From NCBI RefSeq assembly GCF_025698545.1, contig NC_068575.1:55871980-55935979 (forward strand): a DNA stretch of 64,000 bases, read 5' to 3'. Origin of the DNA: Gossypium raimondii. Lineage: Eukaryota; Streptophyta; Magnoliopsida; Malvales; Malvaceae. Positions within the stretch are counted from its first letter, which is position 1, and each line of letters starts with the position of its first letter. The position numbers and the translations under genes are program-made. The notes below the pieces were generated by a model. That model ran no database searches. It was not told where the DNA came from and worked only from the letters and a program-made list of their open reading frames with translations. Below, in pieces: positions 20,675-31,552 of the stretch.

Positions 20675-21600
20675 ATGTGTGAAAGAATTATGGGAACCTG
20701 TTGGAGAGTTGAAGGAAGAAGGCACAGGATATGAGTTGTTAGAATTAACGAGGAAGGTTGTTAAATAGTTGGTAAAAAATGGTGGTAAAGGCTATTAAGT
20801 CAGTTACTGAATTGACACATTATCAATAATTCATTTCATGTAATTGTTCTAGTATATAACTTGTAATGACTGAATTAAAGGTTAATTACTTAAAAAACTT
20901 TTTTCCCTTCCTATTTCTTTCCCATCTATTAAATTGGTATTAGAGTTAAGTTTATGGAATTAAGGTTGAAGTCACAGGATCACGTGACATATAAAGGTTA
21001 GAAGAAATTATCTGCAAACTATCCAACAATAAACAAAGTCAAGATACCAGAAAAAGGTTCTTACAAACCTTACAAGTGGCACCACTTCTTTGAATGTGTA
21101 GCAAGCTCAGATCATGATTCAGTTGCAACATCCCAAAGCCCCAACCGCTCCAAGAGATCATTATTTCTCAACTAGACAGTTAAAGATAGGCTTCCATAAG
21201 TTTAATGGTAATAACCTTAAAGGTTAGTTCAAGATCCATCAATTCTTTAATGTTGACCAAACACCAGAGGAGAACAAGGTTAAATTGATGGTCATTAATT
21301 TGGAAAGGAAGACCCTCGATTGGCACGGTAGTTAAGTCACGTACAAGAGTGGATGAGTAACTACATGGGAGAGGCCTACGTGCAAGCCTTGGAGGAAAGA
21401 TTTGATGACAAGATTTTTGGAGATCCAATACTTGAGTTACTGAATCTGAAACCAACGGGTATGATCTCTGAACACCGAGATCAATTTAAACCTTAGCTTG
21501 AAAGAGTTGGAAGTGATAATTAATTTATTCTTGAAGAGCCTCAAGATTACTGTACAACAATATGTGAGGATGTTTATGCCTAAAACATAGCATAGTTTTG
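20675..21600 (+). mobile_element. Ty3/gypsy retrotransposon fossil (LTR end, primer site, gag piece)
   Basis: The segment has an LTR-like 3' end, then TGGTATTAGAG at about 20936 resembling the initiator-Met tRNA primer site (TGGTATCAGAG), and then a gag-like region around 21170-21590 (FHKFNGNN, FFNVDQTPEENKVKLMVINL, LDWH). This is a heavily truncated and broken relic with no pol region. The left limit is uncertain. It abuts the duplicated coiled-coil gene piece. Many breaks and poor conservation suggest it is old. Confidence 0.65.
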
Positions 21601-22192
21601 TTTAGAAATTCATTTCTACCCTTTAAATTTGCACCATTTATATACTCTCAAATCCCCGTTCGTTTTCCCACGTTCTTTCTCTGACATTTATCTCTTCCAT
21701 TTTTTCCTCGATCCTTTTTTTTTTTTACCCGTTTAAACGTTTAATTGCAGTGTTCTCTTACTCTCTTTTGCAGTTCCCAATTCTTTCAAGGAAGCAATTG
21801 CCATAACTAATCTTACATCACTGCAACATTTGGACTGAAACTAGTCCTTTGTCAATTCAGTTTTCTCTATCTTTTTAAATATTTTAAGAAAAACGGAAAC
21901 CATAGACATACAATACTCCTTTATAAAAAAAAAAAAATTAGCATATCAATACAGTGATGCCCCCATTTGTAGATTTATCAACCGAGACATTGTAGTACAG
22001 ACTGCAGACAAGGAAATCAATGCTTTTCAAGTAATTTACAATACATCTCCAAGGGTTAGAAAAAAAAACTACCTAATTCAATAACCCTCTTTTCTTCCAA
22101 AACCTGTAGATGCATTAATGAATCCACCGTTTCCATCTTCTGTCAATTATATGAATCATCAGGCCTCCATTGATGAACCGGGATATTACAGA

Positions 22193-22718
22193 TCAACCTT
22201 CATTTGATGAACAACTTATTCTCTTTTTGAAAGCAGGATGTATAACGCTATCGCCAGAATCTAGCTCCTCTATCCTGGAAATACACTCTTTCATTCGATT
22301 CACGAGGACTGGCATTGCCGAAATGTTACTTGAAATTTTTTCTTTAAGCAGCTGTATCTTCTCTTTCGTCCTTTTCTCAGTATCTAATTCTCTATCTTCT
22401 GAACCTATAAAAATCAAAATCTTAGTCAATTATCAAGAGGGATTATTCAATCCCGATTTCACAAACCCCTAAAAAGTTTACGGACCTACCTGGATTACGC
22501 TCTCCGGATAATCCAGCTTCATCGATGCCGGAGAAGTCGGGTGCTTGATAAGAAAGAGCTGAAGCTAGAGTGGTCTTAAGTTGATCTGGAATAGCGGATC
22601 TGTATTCTAGAATCTTCTCCGCCATTTTCTTCACATCTGATTCCAGCTCCTCCAAGTCCTCTTCGGAGTCAGGCTCCGATTCAGCTCGTCGACTGTCTAC
22701 GCGGGTCTCAAGGGACAT
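22193..22718 (-). CDS. Small acidic coiled-coil protein, function unknown (2 exons, 146 aa)
   Basis: On the minus strand exon 1 is 22718-22490 and exon 2 is 22404-22193. The donor ATCCAG|GTAGG and acceptor TTATAG|GTTCAG are canonical and join in frame at Gly77. The N-terminal third is rich in Glu/Asp/Ser (SEPDSEEDLEELESDVKKMA). Two helical segments follow (about residues 22-55 and 78-125) with heptad-like Leu/Ile spacing. There is no signal peptide and no membrane segment. I do not recognise a named family. The clean splice junction and a sensible reading frame across it support a real gene. A diverged piece of it lies 1.7 kb away at 20560-20672. Confidence 0.75.
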
Positions 22719-24214
22719 GGATCAAAGGCGACGGTTTGAAATTGCTTGTTTTGTTTTTCTTCTGGAAGGACGTTAGGGTTTTGAAATTTGAGAACTCGAA
22801 TCGAGCTTAGACGGAAGTCTTGTCAGTTTTAGAGGTATTCTTTTTCCCTTTCTGTTCTGATTTCTCTCTCGAAAATTAAAATGTGACAATTTTATGAAAA
22901 GTGACGTCGTATTAGGCTTGGTTCACTTACGAAATTTAAAGCCCATATTACGCCTTTTTTCTATCATTCCTACCCGCCAGAATAAAATTTTAGATGCAAA
23001 ATTGCCTGAAGAACCAAAATCAAGACAGGAAAAAAGGAAAGGAAATCAAAGTCATCATCCTTTTTTTCTTTTTTTTTCTTAGTAACCAAACAGAAAAATT
23101 CATAGAGTGGAAACCACTTCTTGTCAAGCTCAAGTTCTTTTACTCTTTCGATCCTTTCAAGTTTCAACAACTCGGGCTATCACTTCTGCTATCACGACGG
23201 AAAGTTTCAGGCCATCTGCTCCTTGAACGGTAAATTCAATCTTTTTGAAAGACTATATAACCCTAGGTGCTACTTTTATTTATTTATTTATTTATCAAAT
23301 TATAAGGATTCTCTTTTGGAACAGACACATGACATCAGAAAGTTGTTCAGGTATAAGGAGGGTGGTCCATATTAGTAGATCATTGATAAATTTCCACTCC
23401 AAAATATTTTTTTCTCGTAATTCAGCATACACTAGTCTGCATTTGGGTTATGTTTACTTAGTGTTGGGATCATTGCCATTGGATCCTGCAATGAGCTAAA
23501 TATTTTAAACTTTTGCAGAGGCATGAATAATATCTCCACAAGCTGTAGGAAACTACATCTTCCAGCTTGAAATACTTCTAAAAGAACATTATATATAGGC
23601 GGGAAACAGCTGAAAAAGTTGCAGACAAATGGGCACATGAGGATTTATTCAATGCTAGCTCTCTCTTCATACATATACCCTGAACCAGGCAAAATGTGAC
23701 TTCTCTTGGCTTACTTTCTTGATTTGCCACTTCGTGTTTTTGTAAAAATCAAAATGAAAATGTCATTGCATATGATAAAAAGTATACTTGAGAATCCAAG
23801 AAAATTTTCATCAAGCATTTCCATAGAATTCAACCATGGGGAAAGAGAAAGAGAAGCAACCCACAACTTGGGGGTAGTTAATGCATATCATTAGGCATCA
23901 ATTAGTTGGTTACATGTTTAGAAACTAGCACTTGGAAGCTGGCATGTGATATCTTGGTCCATAAGAAATTGCCGGAATTCTAGAACCATTCTCTATAAGT
24001 TGCAGAAGAAAACAGTAAGTCAATAAGAAGCTAATTTATTTTCTATTTATCAGAAAATTGTGTACAATATACATAGATATTCTATGATTATCATTTCTTT
24101 ATGCATCATTTAACTATACTTTTGTACATCTAGATTCCAGATAGCAAAAGGCAAAGACCAATTGTGAAAAACATTTCACAATAAGCACAGCCTTCGGCAA
24201 TTACCCTGTTTACA
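22719..24214. other. Gene-free spacer
   Basis: Between the coiled-coil gene and the 3' end of the bestrophin gene. It presumably contains the coiled-coil gene's promoter (22719-22900) and the bestrophin 3' UTR near 24100-24214. The short open frames show no conserved motif. I see no gene or recognisable repeat. Confidence 0.5.
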
Positions 24215-25757
24215 CTATGTGTTGGGGCAACCATTAGGTGAATGTTTGTAAGAATGCCTCTTTCTTTTCCCCTTTAACATCGCTTGAATATCCTTCTCTG
24301 TTGCTATCGCTTCTTTTATATTGTTCTGCGTTACGATGCAGAGCTCATCAAGGGCCAACATTGGAAATGGCTCCTCAATAAGAACACCAACCTGTGACAT
24401 GAAAGAAACTTTTAAAGATCAAAGATGCGCACAAAAATAAAATAAAACATAGTCCGATCTTATGGGGTTAACTCTGGAAAAAAGATGCATACTTCTTCTA
24501 TGCAGAACAAGGAAGCAGCACTGATGAAAGTAGCAGGAACAACAATCCAATGGCAATCATCCCAGAGTATGATAGGAAGAGTGAGATGCCATAGGACCAA
24601 AAACCTTGATGTCAACCGAGTGTATGATAGAGGGATAGGAATCCCCATGAGTTGTTCACATACACCAATTCCTTCATGGAAACATGATATCTTTGACTCC
24701 TGGAATGAAATGAGATCATAAGATTACTGCAATCTAAAAAAGAAAGAGATGGATATCTTTTTTTCAAATTTTTATTGGTGAAATCTAAAGATCAAATGGT
24801 CCAAGAAGGGAGATACCAACATAGTTCTCTTTGATTCTTCCAAATTCAGCAGTTGAAGGCTTTGAGAAATGAACTCGATTATGCAGCGTGGCCGATGCTT
24901 TGAGTTCAGTATCAACGCTAAATCATCTACTTCAAGCAAATTTTGAAGATCTCTGCCAATATCCGAGCCATACATGACATGACACTGCAAAAACGCCATT
25001 AACCATTGATCACTACCTACCTTCATACAGTACGTTCAATTTTCTAAATCACACTCACCTTAAGTGCAACAGGAAAAGCCATAATGTATTGCAAGAGAGC
25101 AGCTTTGATGGACTGGTCATCAGCCGAATTGTCGACCCCAGCAATTACCTGCCTAGCGAAATCATTTGTACCAGCAATTACCTTAGTCCATGCCTTCCTT
25201 CCCTCTTCATACCTTGAATAGGAGGCCTCGGTTCTAAAAACCAACAGCAAAGCCAATGCAGGCGCTGTCAACTGATAAGGCAACGAAGAAGCTCTCAGAA
25301 CTGGGAAAAAGCCAGGGAACCAATGCAAATCCACGGCAGTGTTGTACAAGGCAACGACAATAGCTACTGAAGTGAAGGCTAAAACAGGTGGAACCAATGA
25401 TAAGATGACACGCGACTGTAAACTGGAAAGTAGATGTCGAAGGTGACGTAGTGAACTTCTATGATGAACCCATTTCTCGTGGTTGTAAAGAGCGCGATTT
25501 TGTTGCATTCCACGCTCTTGAATACGATCAGCCCAGTCTGGGATAGCACGGAGGAGGGTGATAAGATTAAAGGTTTTAGGGGCGGTGGTGGGCTTGGAGC
25601 TTGGCGGCGGCGGTTGGGAAGCAGAGAAAAGGATTTTGAAAGAAGGTGGTCGCTTGAATTTGGCAGGAAGTGAGGAGTTGGAGTGAAAGTGGAGGAAGGG
25701 TTTGGAGGTAAAGCTGGAAGAGAGGGAGAGCTTTGGAGAGTTGGGAGATTGAGCCAT
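24215..25757 (-). CDS. VCCN: Chloroplast bestrophin-like chloride channel (VCCN/BEST family, 4 exons, 416 aa)
   Basis: Minus-strand exons: 25757-25059, 24984-24817, 24699-24493, 24391-24215. All splice sites are GT-AG, all phase 0. The first 65 or so residues are a Ser/Pro-rich transit peptide. The UPF0187/bestrophin core follows, with hydrophobic segments near residues 115-145 (VILSLVPPVLAFTSVAIVVA) and 160-180, the signature LVFRTEASYSRYEEGRKAW, and two more around residues 325-360 (FLVLWHLTLPIILWDD, WIVVPATFISAASLF). The C-terminal IEEPFPMLALDELC matches the family. Arabidopsis members are thylakoid voltage-dependent chloride channels that tune proton motive force under changing light. The family has two Arabidopsis paralogues (VCCN1/BEST1, VCCN2/BEST2), and I cannot decide between them. 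Context beside AHL9 and BAM7 favours the VCCN2 locus. Confidence 0.9.
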
Positions 25758-26359
25758 TATGAGTCAGGGTTCGGACATGTTACTATGTTGTTAGGGCTTC
25801 CAAAGGAGAAAGAAGTGTGAAAAAAATGAAGAGAGGTGCCAACTGCCAACCAAGGAGTAGGTAAGTTTAAGACAGAAGTGGGTGTTGTTTCAATGTTTGT
25901 GAAGGACATCGATACACATGTTCAGGATTTTATTCGGATAAATCCTTAACAGTAAACACTTCTTTACGAATTTGTGTCGTGTCACGGCTCTTGTGGATAT
26001 TCGCCTAAACAACGGAAGTATGTGAGAATTTTTACTTACCTGCTATGAAAGATAATACATGTTTCAATTACTAAAATTAGTATAAATATTAGCAGTGAAC
26101 ATTAAGAAAAATAATCAGGGACTGTCATTGAACCTTTTTTTTTTATTTTTTCTGTCTTCAAAAGATCTATATACACACTGAAATTTATATAATGCCCTAA
26201 ATATTTTATTTTAAGAGGTAGATAAAAATTAAAAATTTTCTGAGTCACCAAACAAAACACGTCCGAGATCTGATTAGGTAAGGTAAATGAGAAGAGAGGA
26301 GATGTTGGAAAGGTAAGTGAGACCGAGGTTGTTTTTTTGGTGAATTTTTTTTTGATAAA

Positions 26360-26800
26360 TATTAAATTATACATAAATTATAGTTTAATGTGTAATTGTA
26401 TATATGAATTTTAATTTTATATAATTTTATATACTGAAATTTTCATTTGATCTAATTATTGTAAATTATTAACACAATTATTGATATAAATCATTTTATA
26501 TTTAAATATTATATACATAAATAATTATGTTTATTCAATATAAAAATAAATTGATGCATTTGTTTATTTAAATGTGTATGATTAAATCAAAATTAAAGTT
26601 TTAAGTATATATTTAAACCATAATTAATGTTTCACATGTATAGTTATATCAAATTAAAATTCATGTAAACAATTTCACATTAAATCAAAATTAATGTGTA
26701 ATTTTGGGGTTTATCTCAAATTTTATTTTATTATGTCATTTATCTTTATCCCGCTTAATTGTGATAATTTCACATTAAATCAAAATTAATGTGTAATAAA
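26360..26800. repeat. AT-rich foldback element, family R2
   Basis: Begins near ATTATACATAAATTATAG and ends with CACATTAAATCAAAATTAAT blocks that are inverted relative to the start. The same layout appears at 32845-33090 (TATACATAAATTTTGATT at the left, CACATTAAATCAAAATTTAT at the right). It is non-coding and probably a MITE family. The right end is duplicated (the CACATTAAATCAAAATTAAT block at about 26670 and again at 26771). Confidence 0.5.
26724..26761 (+). repeat. 38-bp direct repeat, left copy
   Basis: An identical 38-bp sequence (containing GTCATTTATCTTTATCCCGC) recurs at 27413-27450. The pair brackets the end of family R2 and the hAT-like MITE. It is too long to be a target duplication of either. 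Confidence 0.85.
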
Positions 26801-26805
26801 TTTTA

Positions 26806-27407
26806 GGGTCTGTTTGATTGACGGAATTGATTTTCCGGAAAATCATTTCTAACTTTTCTAGCGTTTGATTGGCGGAAAACATTTTCCATTTGGAAAATAA
26901 ACTCCAAAACAAGGGAAAATGGGTTACATTTTAGGGAAAATATCTTACCCTTTCAATTTCCGTAAGACATTTTCCGTGCTCTCCTCTCTATCGCCTCCTT
27001 CATTTCTTCCTTCATTTCCGTAGAAAACCGCTTACATTTATCGATTTTCCAAGAACTTGTTTTTTAATTATTCAATACTTGTTTTTAACACAATTACAAA
27101 TAATTTATTTGATATTAGTTTTTTCAATTTATAACGATTAATATTATAGCTTAATAATTGAGTATTATTATAAATAAATCATTGCAATATATGTAAAAAT
27201 AATTTAAAATATAAAATTTATTAATATATATTAATATATGTAAAACAACTTTTCCGAAAAATATTTTCAAAAATCTGCAAGCAAGAGAAAATATTTTACA
27301 TGATTCAATCAAACACCGAAAATATTTTCCAGTAAATCATTTTACAAAAAAGTAAAACATTTTTCAGAAATCATTTTACGGAAAATATTTTACTGGCAAA
27401 CAAACGT
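26806..27407. mobile_element. hAT-like MITE (non-autonomous)
   Basis: The left end GGGTCTGTTTGATTGACGG and the right end ACTGGCAAACAAACG are inverted, and the ATTTTCC/GGAAAAT subterminal motif is repeated at both ends. This is a very common plant hAT-type MITE pattern. It encodes nothing. An exact 8-bp target duplication is not obvious. It lies between two identical 38-bp direct repeats. Confidence 0.65.
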
Positions 27408-27412
27408 ATAAT

Positions 27413-27450
27413 TATTTTATTATGTCATTTATCTTTATCCCGCTTAATTG
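27413..27450 (+). repeat. 38-bp direct repeat, right copy
   Basis: Identical to 26724-26761. It lies about 140 bp upstream of the next gene's start codon, so it may be part of that promoter. Confidence 0.85.
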
Positions 27451-27592
27451 CGATCAGATTAGGTAGTAGACATAGATACTCCCACAACCAAACACGCCCC
27501 CTCTTTTACTTCCCCAAACCCAAAGTCTCCAATTTGGGAAAAACACACACGCAGCCTTTGACTTGTTCTTTTTGGCTATTTTGAACTGAGAG

Positions 27593-29356
27593 ATGGAAGA
27601 GCCGAAAGCAGCCCAGAACCCACCACCGTCCCAAGATCCAAACGCACCAACAGCAACCGTAAACGCTGCTCAAACAACGGCTCCTCCTCCACAGCCACCA
27701 CCAACAGCACCAGAGCAACCAGCTAGCAGGAAAAGACCTCTAGAAAACAGCAATGACCAATACCAAAACTCCCCGTATTTCAAGATGCGCCTTGTCCTCA
27801 AAGATCTTCGTCCTCATTTCATCGAGGTACATCTTACTTACATATATTTCCAAATTTTTTCTACTTTTCTGTTTATTTATTGTTTTTTTCCCCTTATTTC
27901 CTGCTTGTTGATATAAGATGAAGAGAAAAAGTAACCCCTTGTTTTTGTGATTAGTTTCAGTTTTATACTTTCAAAAAGAAGTCTCAGTTTTACGGACTAG
28001 CCTCCCCTTGACTTCCCCCAATTAATATATGGCAGTATAATTGGATTAAAAAGAATTCAAATCTTGATTTTGGATTCTTTGGTCAAGTGACCTTATCATT
28101 TTTGGTTATCTCGAGATTTATGTTTTTTAATTAAGGGAAAAGGGATAGTTGTTCAAGTTTAAACAATGGTTGTTGATTCCATCACCCATGATGTTTGATT
28201 ATAGCATGAACAATGTAAAGGGAAGATCTTGTTGGTATGTCCTTATGATGTGTGTGATTGGTTGATTAGAATTAGCCAGTTCCTTGGTTACTCTCACCGA
28301 AGATTTTATATATGCCTGAAATAGCTTCATCAATCTGGATGTAATGTTTGAATTGTTTTCGTTTTCCTTCTGTCGATGTTATATAATATGGATTTTTATG
28401 TTCCTTGAAGGTTCTTCGAACGCCTGATTTTCGAAATTGCAAGGGCGCCCATGAAATTAAAGAAAGTAAGCTCACAATATGCTTTGTTAAGTTTTGCGAC
28501 TTTTGGCATAGCCATAGTGTATTTCTCGGTGTAATAGTATTGTCTCTGGCTTAGTTAACTGTTGCAAATTACGGTCTTCATGGATTTGATCTGTTACTGC
28601 TATCTATTGGCTTAGTCTGTACTCTGTAGGAACAGAAAAGGACTAGCATCTCATTAGTTTGTTTTACATCTATTAGCTATGATTTAATTTTGGTTCTTTT
28701 AAGTCAAAATGGAAATTTCCATTAGTGAAGAAACTTGTATTATACTGAGTTGTAATATCCCTGTTTCTTAAAATCACTTGTATTATAAGGATCCACTCTC
28801 TCAATTTGGCTTCATGCATTTGTTTCAGAACATAATATTGCACCCGAAATTTTGCTTTTTAAGTGTCAACTTGACATTAACTTGCACTTGGCTGGAACCG
28901 CTTCTTTAGAATGATCTTTGCTAATCGCATGGGACATAGTTTATTTATGTCCGGTTTTGTGATTTAAGGTTATGTGTTCCAAATTTGTGATTTGCAGAGA
29001 TGAAGCATTTAGTGGATTTGTACAAGCAGATGATAGTCTCTATAGAGAAAAGTAATAATGGAGCAGGAAACCAGACAATGCAAGGTGAAAGTGGAACGAA
29101 GCAGAAGCCCCAGGAGCAGGCACAATTCGTTAAGCCAGCACCAGCAGTTTCCTCCAAAAACAAGACATTCCAGTCAAGTAGTGTCACTGGTAAACCACAA
29201 TCTGAAGACGGTGAAGCTTCAGGGACATATATTGTTGGGGGTTCTGCTTTTGGGTGGAACTTTATCACCTTTGCAGGCAACAAACCGGTGTATTATGGAG
29301 TAACAAAGGAAGCATTTCGAAGTGCTCAAGCAAATTTAGGTTTAGGAGGAGAGTGA
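27593..29356 (+). CDS. Conserved plant protein of unknown function (3 exons, 215 aa)
   Basis: Exons: 27593-27826, 28411-28465, 28998-29356; splice sites ATCGAG|GTACAT, TTGAAG|GTTCTT, AGAAA|GTAAGC and TTGCAG|AGATG keep one frame. The N-terminal 45 residues are Pro/Ala/Gln-rich and look disordered, followed by a KRPLE-type basic patch. A compact block follows (SPYFKMRLVLKDLRPHFIEV, then LRTPDFRNCKGAHEIKEKMK), a Ser/Gln-rich linker, and a conserved-looking tail (GGSAFGWNFITFAGNKPVYY, GVTKEAFRSAQANLG). No signal peptide, membrane segment or catalytic motif is evident. I recognise the look of an uncharacterised plant-wide family but cannot name a function. The tail with many Gly and aromatic residues may be a binding surface (inference). 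Confidence 0.82.
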
Positions 29357-29584
29357 AGCCTTTCTGACATGTATTCTGGGCTAAATATTGTATCAATAGT
29401 GGAAAGCTCCACCTTTTATATTTAACATCGGGGGATTATCATCTGTACAACTATTGCATTTTAACCCCACTTTTTGCGGATTCAGTTCTGGGTTCTGTAA
29501 GTTGGTTTCTAACATGGTTGATTAGCCTGTTATATTTTTGTTGATTGAAGTGATCTTGGAGGTAAGTTTTTGTATTTGAAATTG

Positions 29585-30436
29585 GGTTACATTTTGTCTT
29601 CGCATAAAAAATAGGTAAATTAGTTGTATATTAAATCAAAGAGTAAATTGATAGTTTGTTAAAATTTTCTTCTGTTTCTACCATTAAATGATGTTTTAAT
29701 CGAATAATGACATGTGGCATGCTACATGTACAAATATTATGTAAATAAATATTTAAAATCCTAAAAAGTAAATAAAAGGTTTTAATAATTATTATTGTTG
29801 AGGTTCATTACGTGATTTTTAAAATAATAAAATCTGTAATTTTTGTTTTCAGTGAGCAGTATTTATATTTCACAGCATTTATTTTGACCATATTCCTTAA
29901 ATGTTCATTTTTTTGTCTAATTTTATAAGATATTTTCTCATATTGGTCGACTAAGCATAGAACAAAATGCGAGGCAAACAACTGCTTAAAACAAAAGCTT
30001 TCACTACCATCAAATTTTACATTATGCTTATAGTTATTTTTCATTTCAATTTTTTTATATTTATAGTAATTCATCATAATAATTATTAAATATTAAAATA
30101 AATTGTCAATCGATGATGATAATTAATTTGCAATTTAAATATTTATTGTAATTTAAAATAATTTTAATAATCTCTTATAATTCTTAATAATTTTTAAATA
30201 TTTATCTAATACTTTAGGATTTTTTTTAATATTTACTGACGTGACATTTTGCCACGCCAGAATGAAGTACATGTGGCACGCCATGTCACTGCCTACTTGC
30301 TACGTTTGTCACATCATCACTTTAACAATAGAGATTGATGAAATTTTTAACGGAATGATCAATTTACTCTTTGATCTAAAAGATAGGAACTAATTTACCC
30401 ACTTTTTTGAATAAATATGACAAAATACAATCAAAC
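29585..30436. repeat. Foldback MITE with long inverted arms, family R3
   Basis: The arms run inward for well over 120 bp. The left contains GGTAAATTAGTT and ATCAAAGAGTAAATTGAT. The right holds the same blocks in reverse complement, plus ACATGTGGCA and TGCCACATGT near the inner ends. The middle is AT-rich and non-coding. A related shorter copy follows at 30928-31190. Confidence 0.7.
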
Positions 30437-30563
30437 TCCTAGTACAAGACGTCCATGCTACTTTTACCAAACTTGGATGTGTTTTATAAGTTTTAGTATA
30501 GTTTGTACAATATTCCATATTAAACATCATCTGTCATTAAATTGTTCATTTGTAAAATATTGA

Positions 30564-30635
30564 GGCTCTATAGCTCAGTGGTAGAGCATTTGGCTGCAGA
30601 TCGAGAGGTCACCGGTTCAAACTCGGTTGGGCCCT
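30564..30635 (+). tRNA. tRNA-Cys (GCA), probably degenerate
   Basis: This 72-nt sequence has the plant tRNA-Cys layout: TAGCTCAGTGGTAGAGC D arm, CTGCAGA anticodon loop (GCA), AGGTC variable region, ACCGGTTCAAACTCGGT T arm, and acceptor 3' strand TGGGCCC with U73. The acceptor 5' strand GGCTCTA gives one C-C mismatch and two wobbles. The anticodon stem has several G-U pairs. A T-rich run follows that could end Pol III transcription. It may be a pseudogene or a weakly folding gene. Confidence 0.6.
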
Positions 30636-30696
30636 GTTAAGTTTTAGTTTTATTTTATTATCATGTAGTATTAATTTCAATTTGCACAGAACAAAA

Positions 30697-30725
30697 GGGT
30701 CCGTAGCTTGAACGGGTTGGGCCCT
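30697..30725 (+). pseudogene. tRNA-Cys remnant with the middle deleted
   Basis: GGGTCCGTAGCTT matches the 5' end of tRNA-Cys and TGAACGGGTTGGGCCCT its 3' end, joined directly so that the D, anticodon and half of the T arm are gone. It lies 61 bp after the first tRNA and is followed by a T-rich run. Confidence 0.6.
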
Positions 30726-30927
30726 TTATAATTTTGTTTTAAGTTGATGTTTATAACTGCAGTTATTCCACAGATTCAATGAAAATGCCGAAATGGTATC
30801 ATTTTTTCGGTACAGTTTGTAATTAACTTTTTTATTTGTTATGATTCTAAAAGAAATAAATATTGAAAAAGGAGAAACTATTAATTTGATGGTAAAAATA
30901 TTATGGAAACCCTTATAATAAGAATCA

Positions 30928-31190
30928 TATTGTATTTTATTCTCTCTACTTAAAAAATAGGTAAATTAATCATTACATGTTAGATAAAAAGTAAAATAGT
31001 CTTTTTGTTAAAAAATTTGTCCATTTTTACTATTAAAAACTGATCTCTGTGCATTGACATGGCGTATACATGACACACAACGTGTCACGGTCTGGTTATT
31101 CAATCAGGCACATCAATTTTTAACAGTACAAATTGATAAAAATTTTAACATAAATAATTAATTTACGCTTTGATCAAATGCAATTTTCCA
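30928..31190. repeat. Foldback MITE, short copy of family R3
   Basis: The left arm (AAAAAATAGGTAAATTAATC, then TTTTGTTAAAAAATTT) and the right arm (TTTTAACATAAATAATTAAT, then CGCTTTGATC) are inverted to each other and resemble the arms of the 29585-30436 element. No ORF. Confidence 0.55.
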
Positions 31191-31249
31191 TTCAATTTTT
31201 CACCATTCAATTTTCCATTTTTTCAGTTTTCTTTCCTTCTTACAGAGTA

Positions 31250-31552
31250 AAACCTTTATGATGTAGATGAGAGTCCTGAAACAAGGCCAATGATGTGGCT
31301 GAAGGATACGAGGGAGTGGGTGGCCATATGGAGTCTTTCCCACCCACTTAGGCACTTACAAGACCACCCTGTAAGCTTGTTGCTATTGGAAACAGCATTT
31401 ATCTGATAGGAAAGGGGCGTAGCGTGGTAGTTGTTGATGTTAGCACTGTAGGAAGTATGGGAGGGATTATGGTAAACTATTCTCTACCAAATATCATTAC
31501 CAACCATGAGATTATAAGTTGTAAATGTTTGGCCATTTGAAACATTGGGTTT
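31250..31552 (+). repeat. Repeat family R1, third copy
   Basis: Matches 19925-20262 over most of its length, in the same orientation, with moderate divergence. Unclassified and apparently non-coding. Between here and 32845 I see no gene. Confidence 0.6.

Noticed and set aside
29585-31190. microRNA precursor hairpins
   Set aside because: The hairpins are long transposon-type inverted arms with AT-rich loops and related copies nearby, which fits MITEs better.
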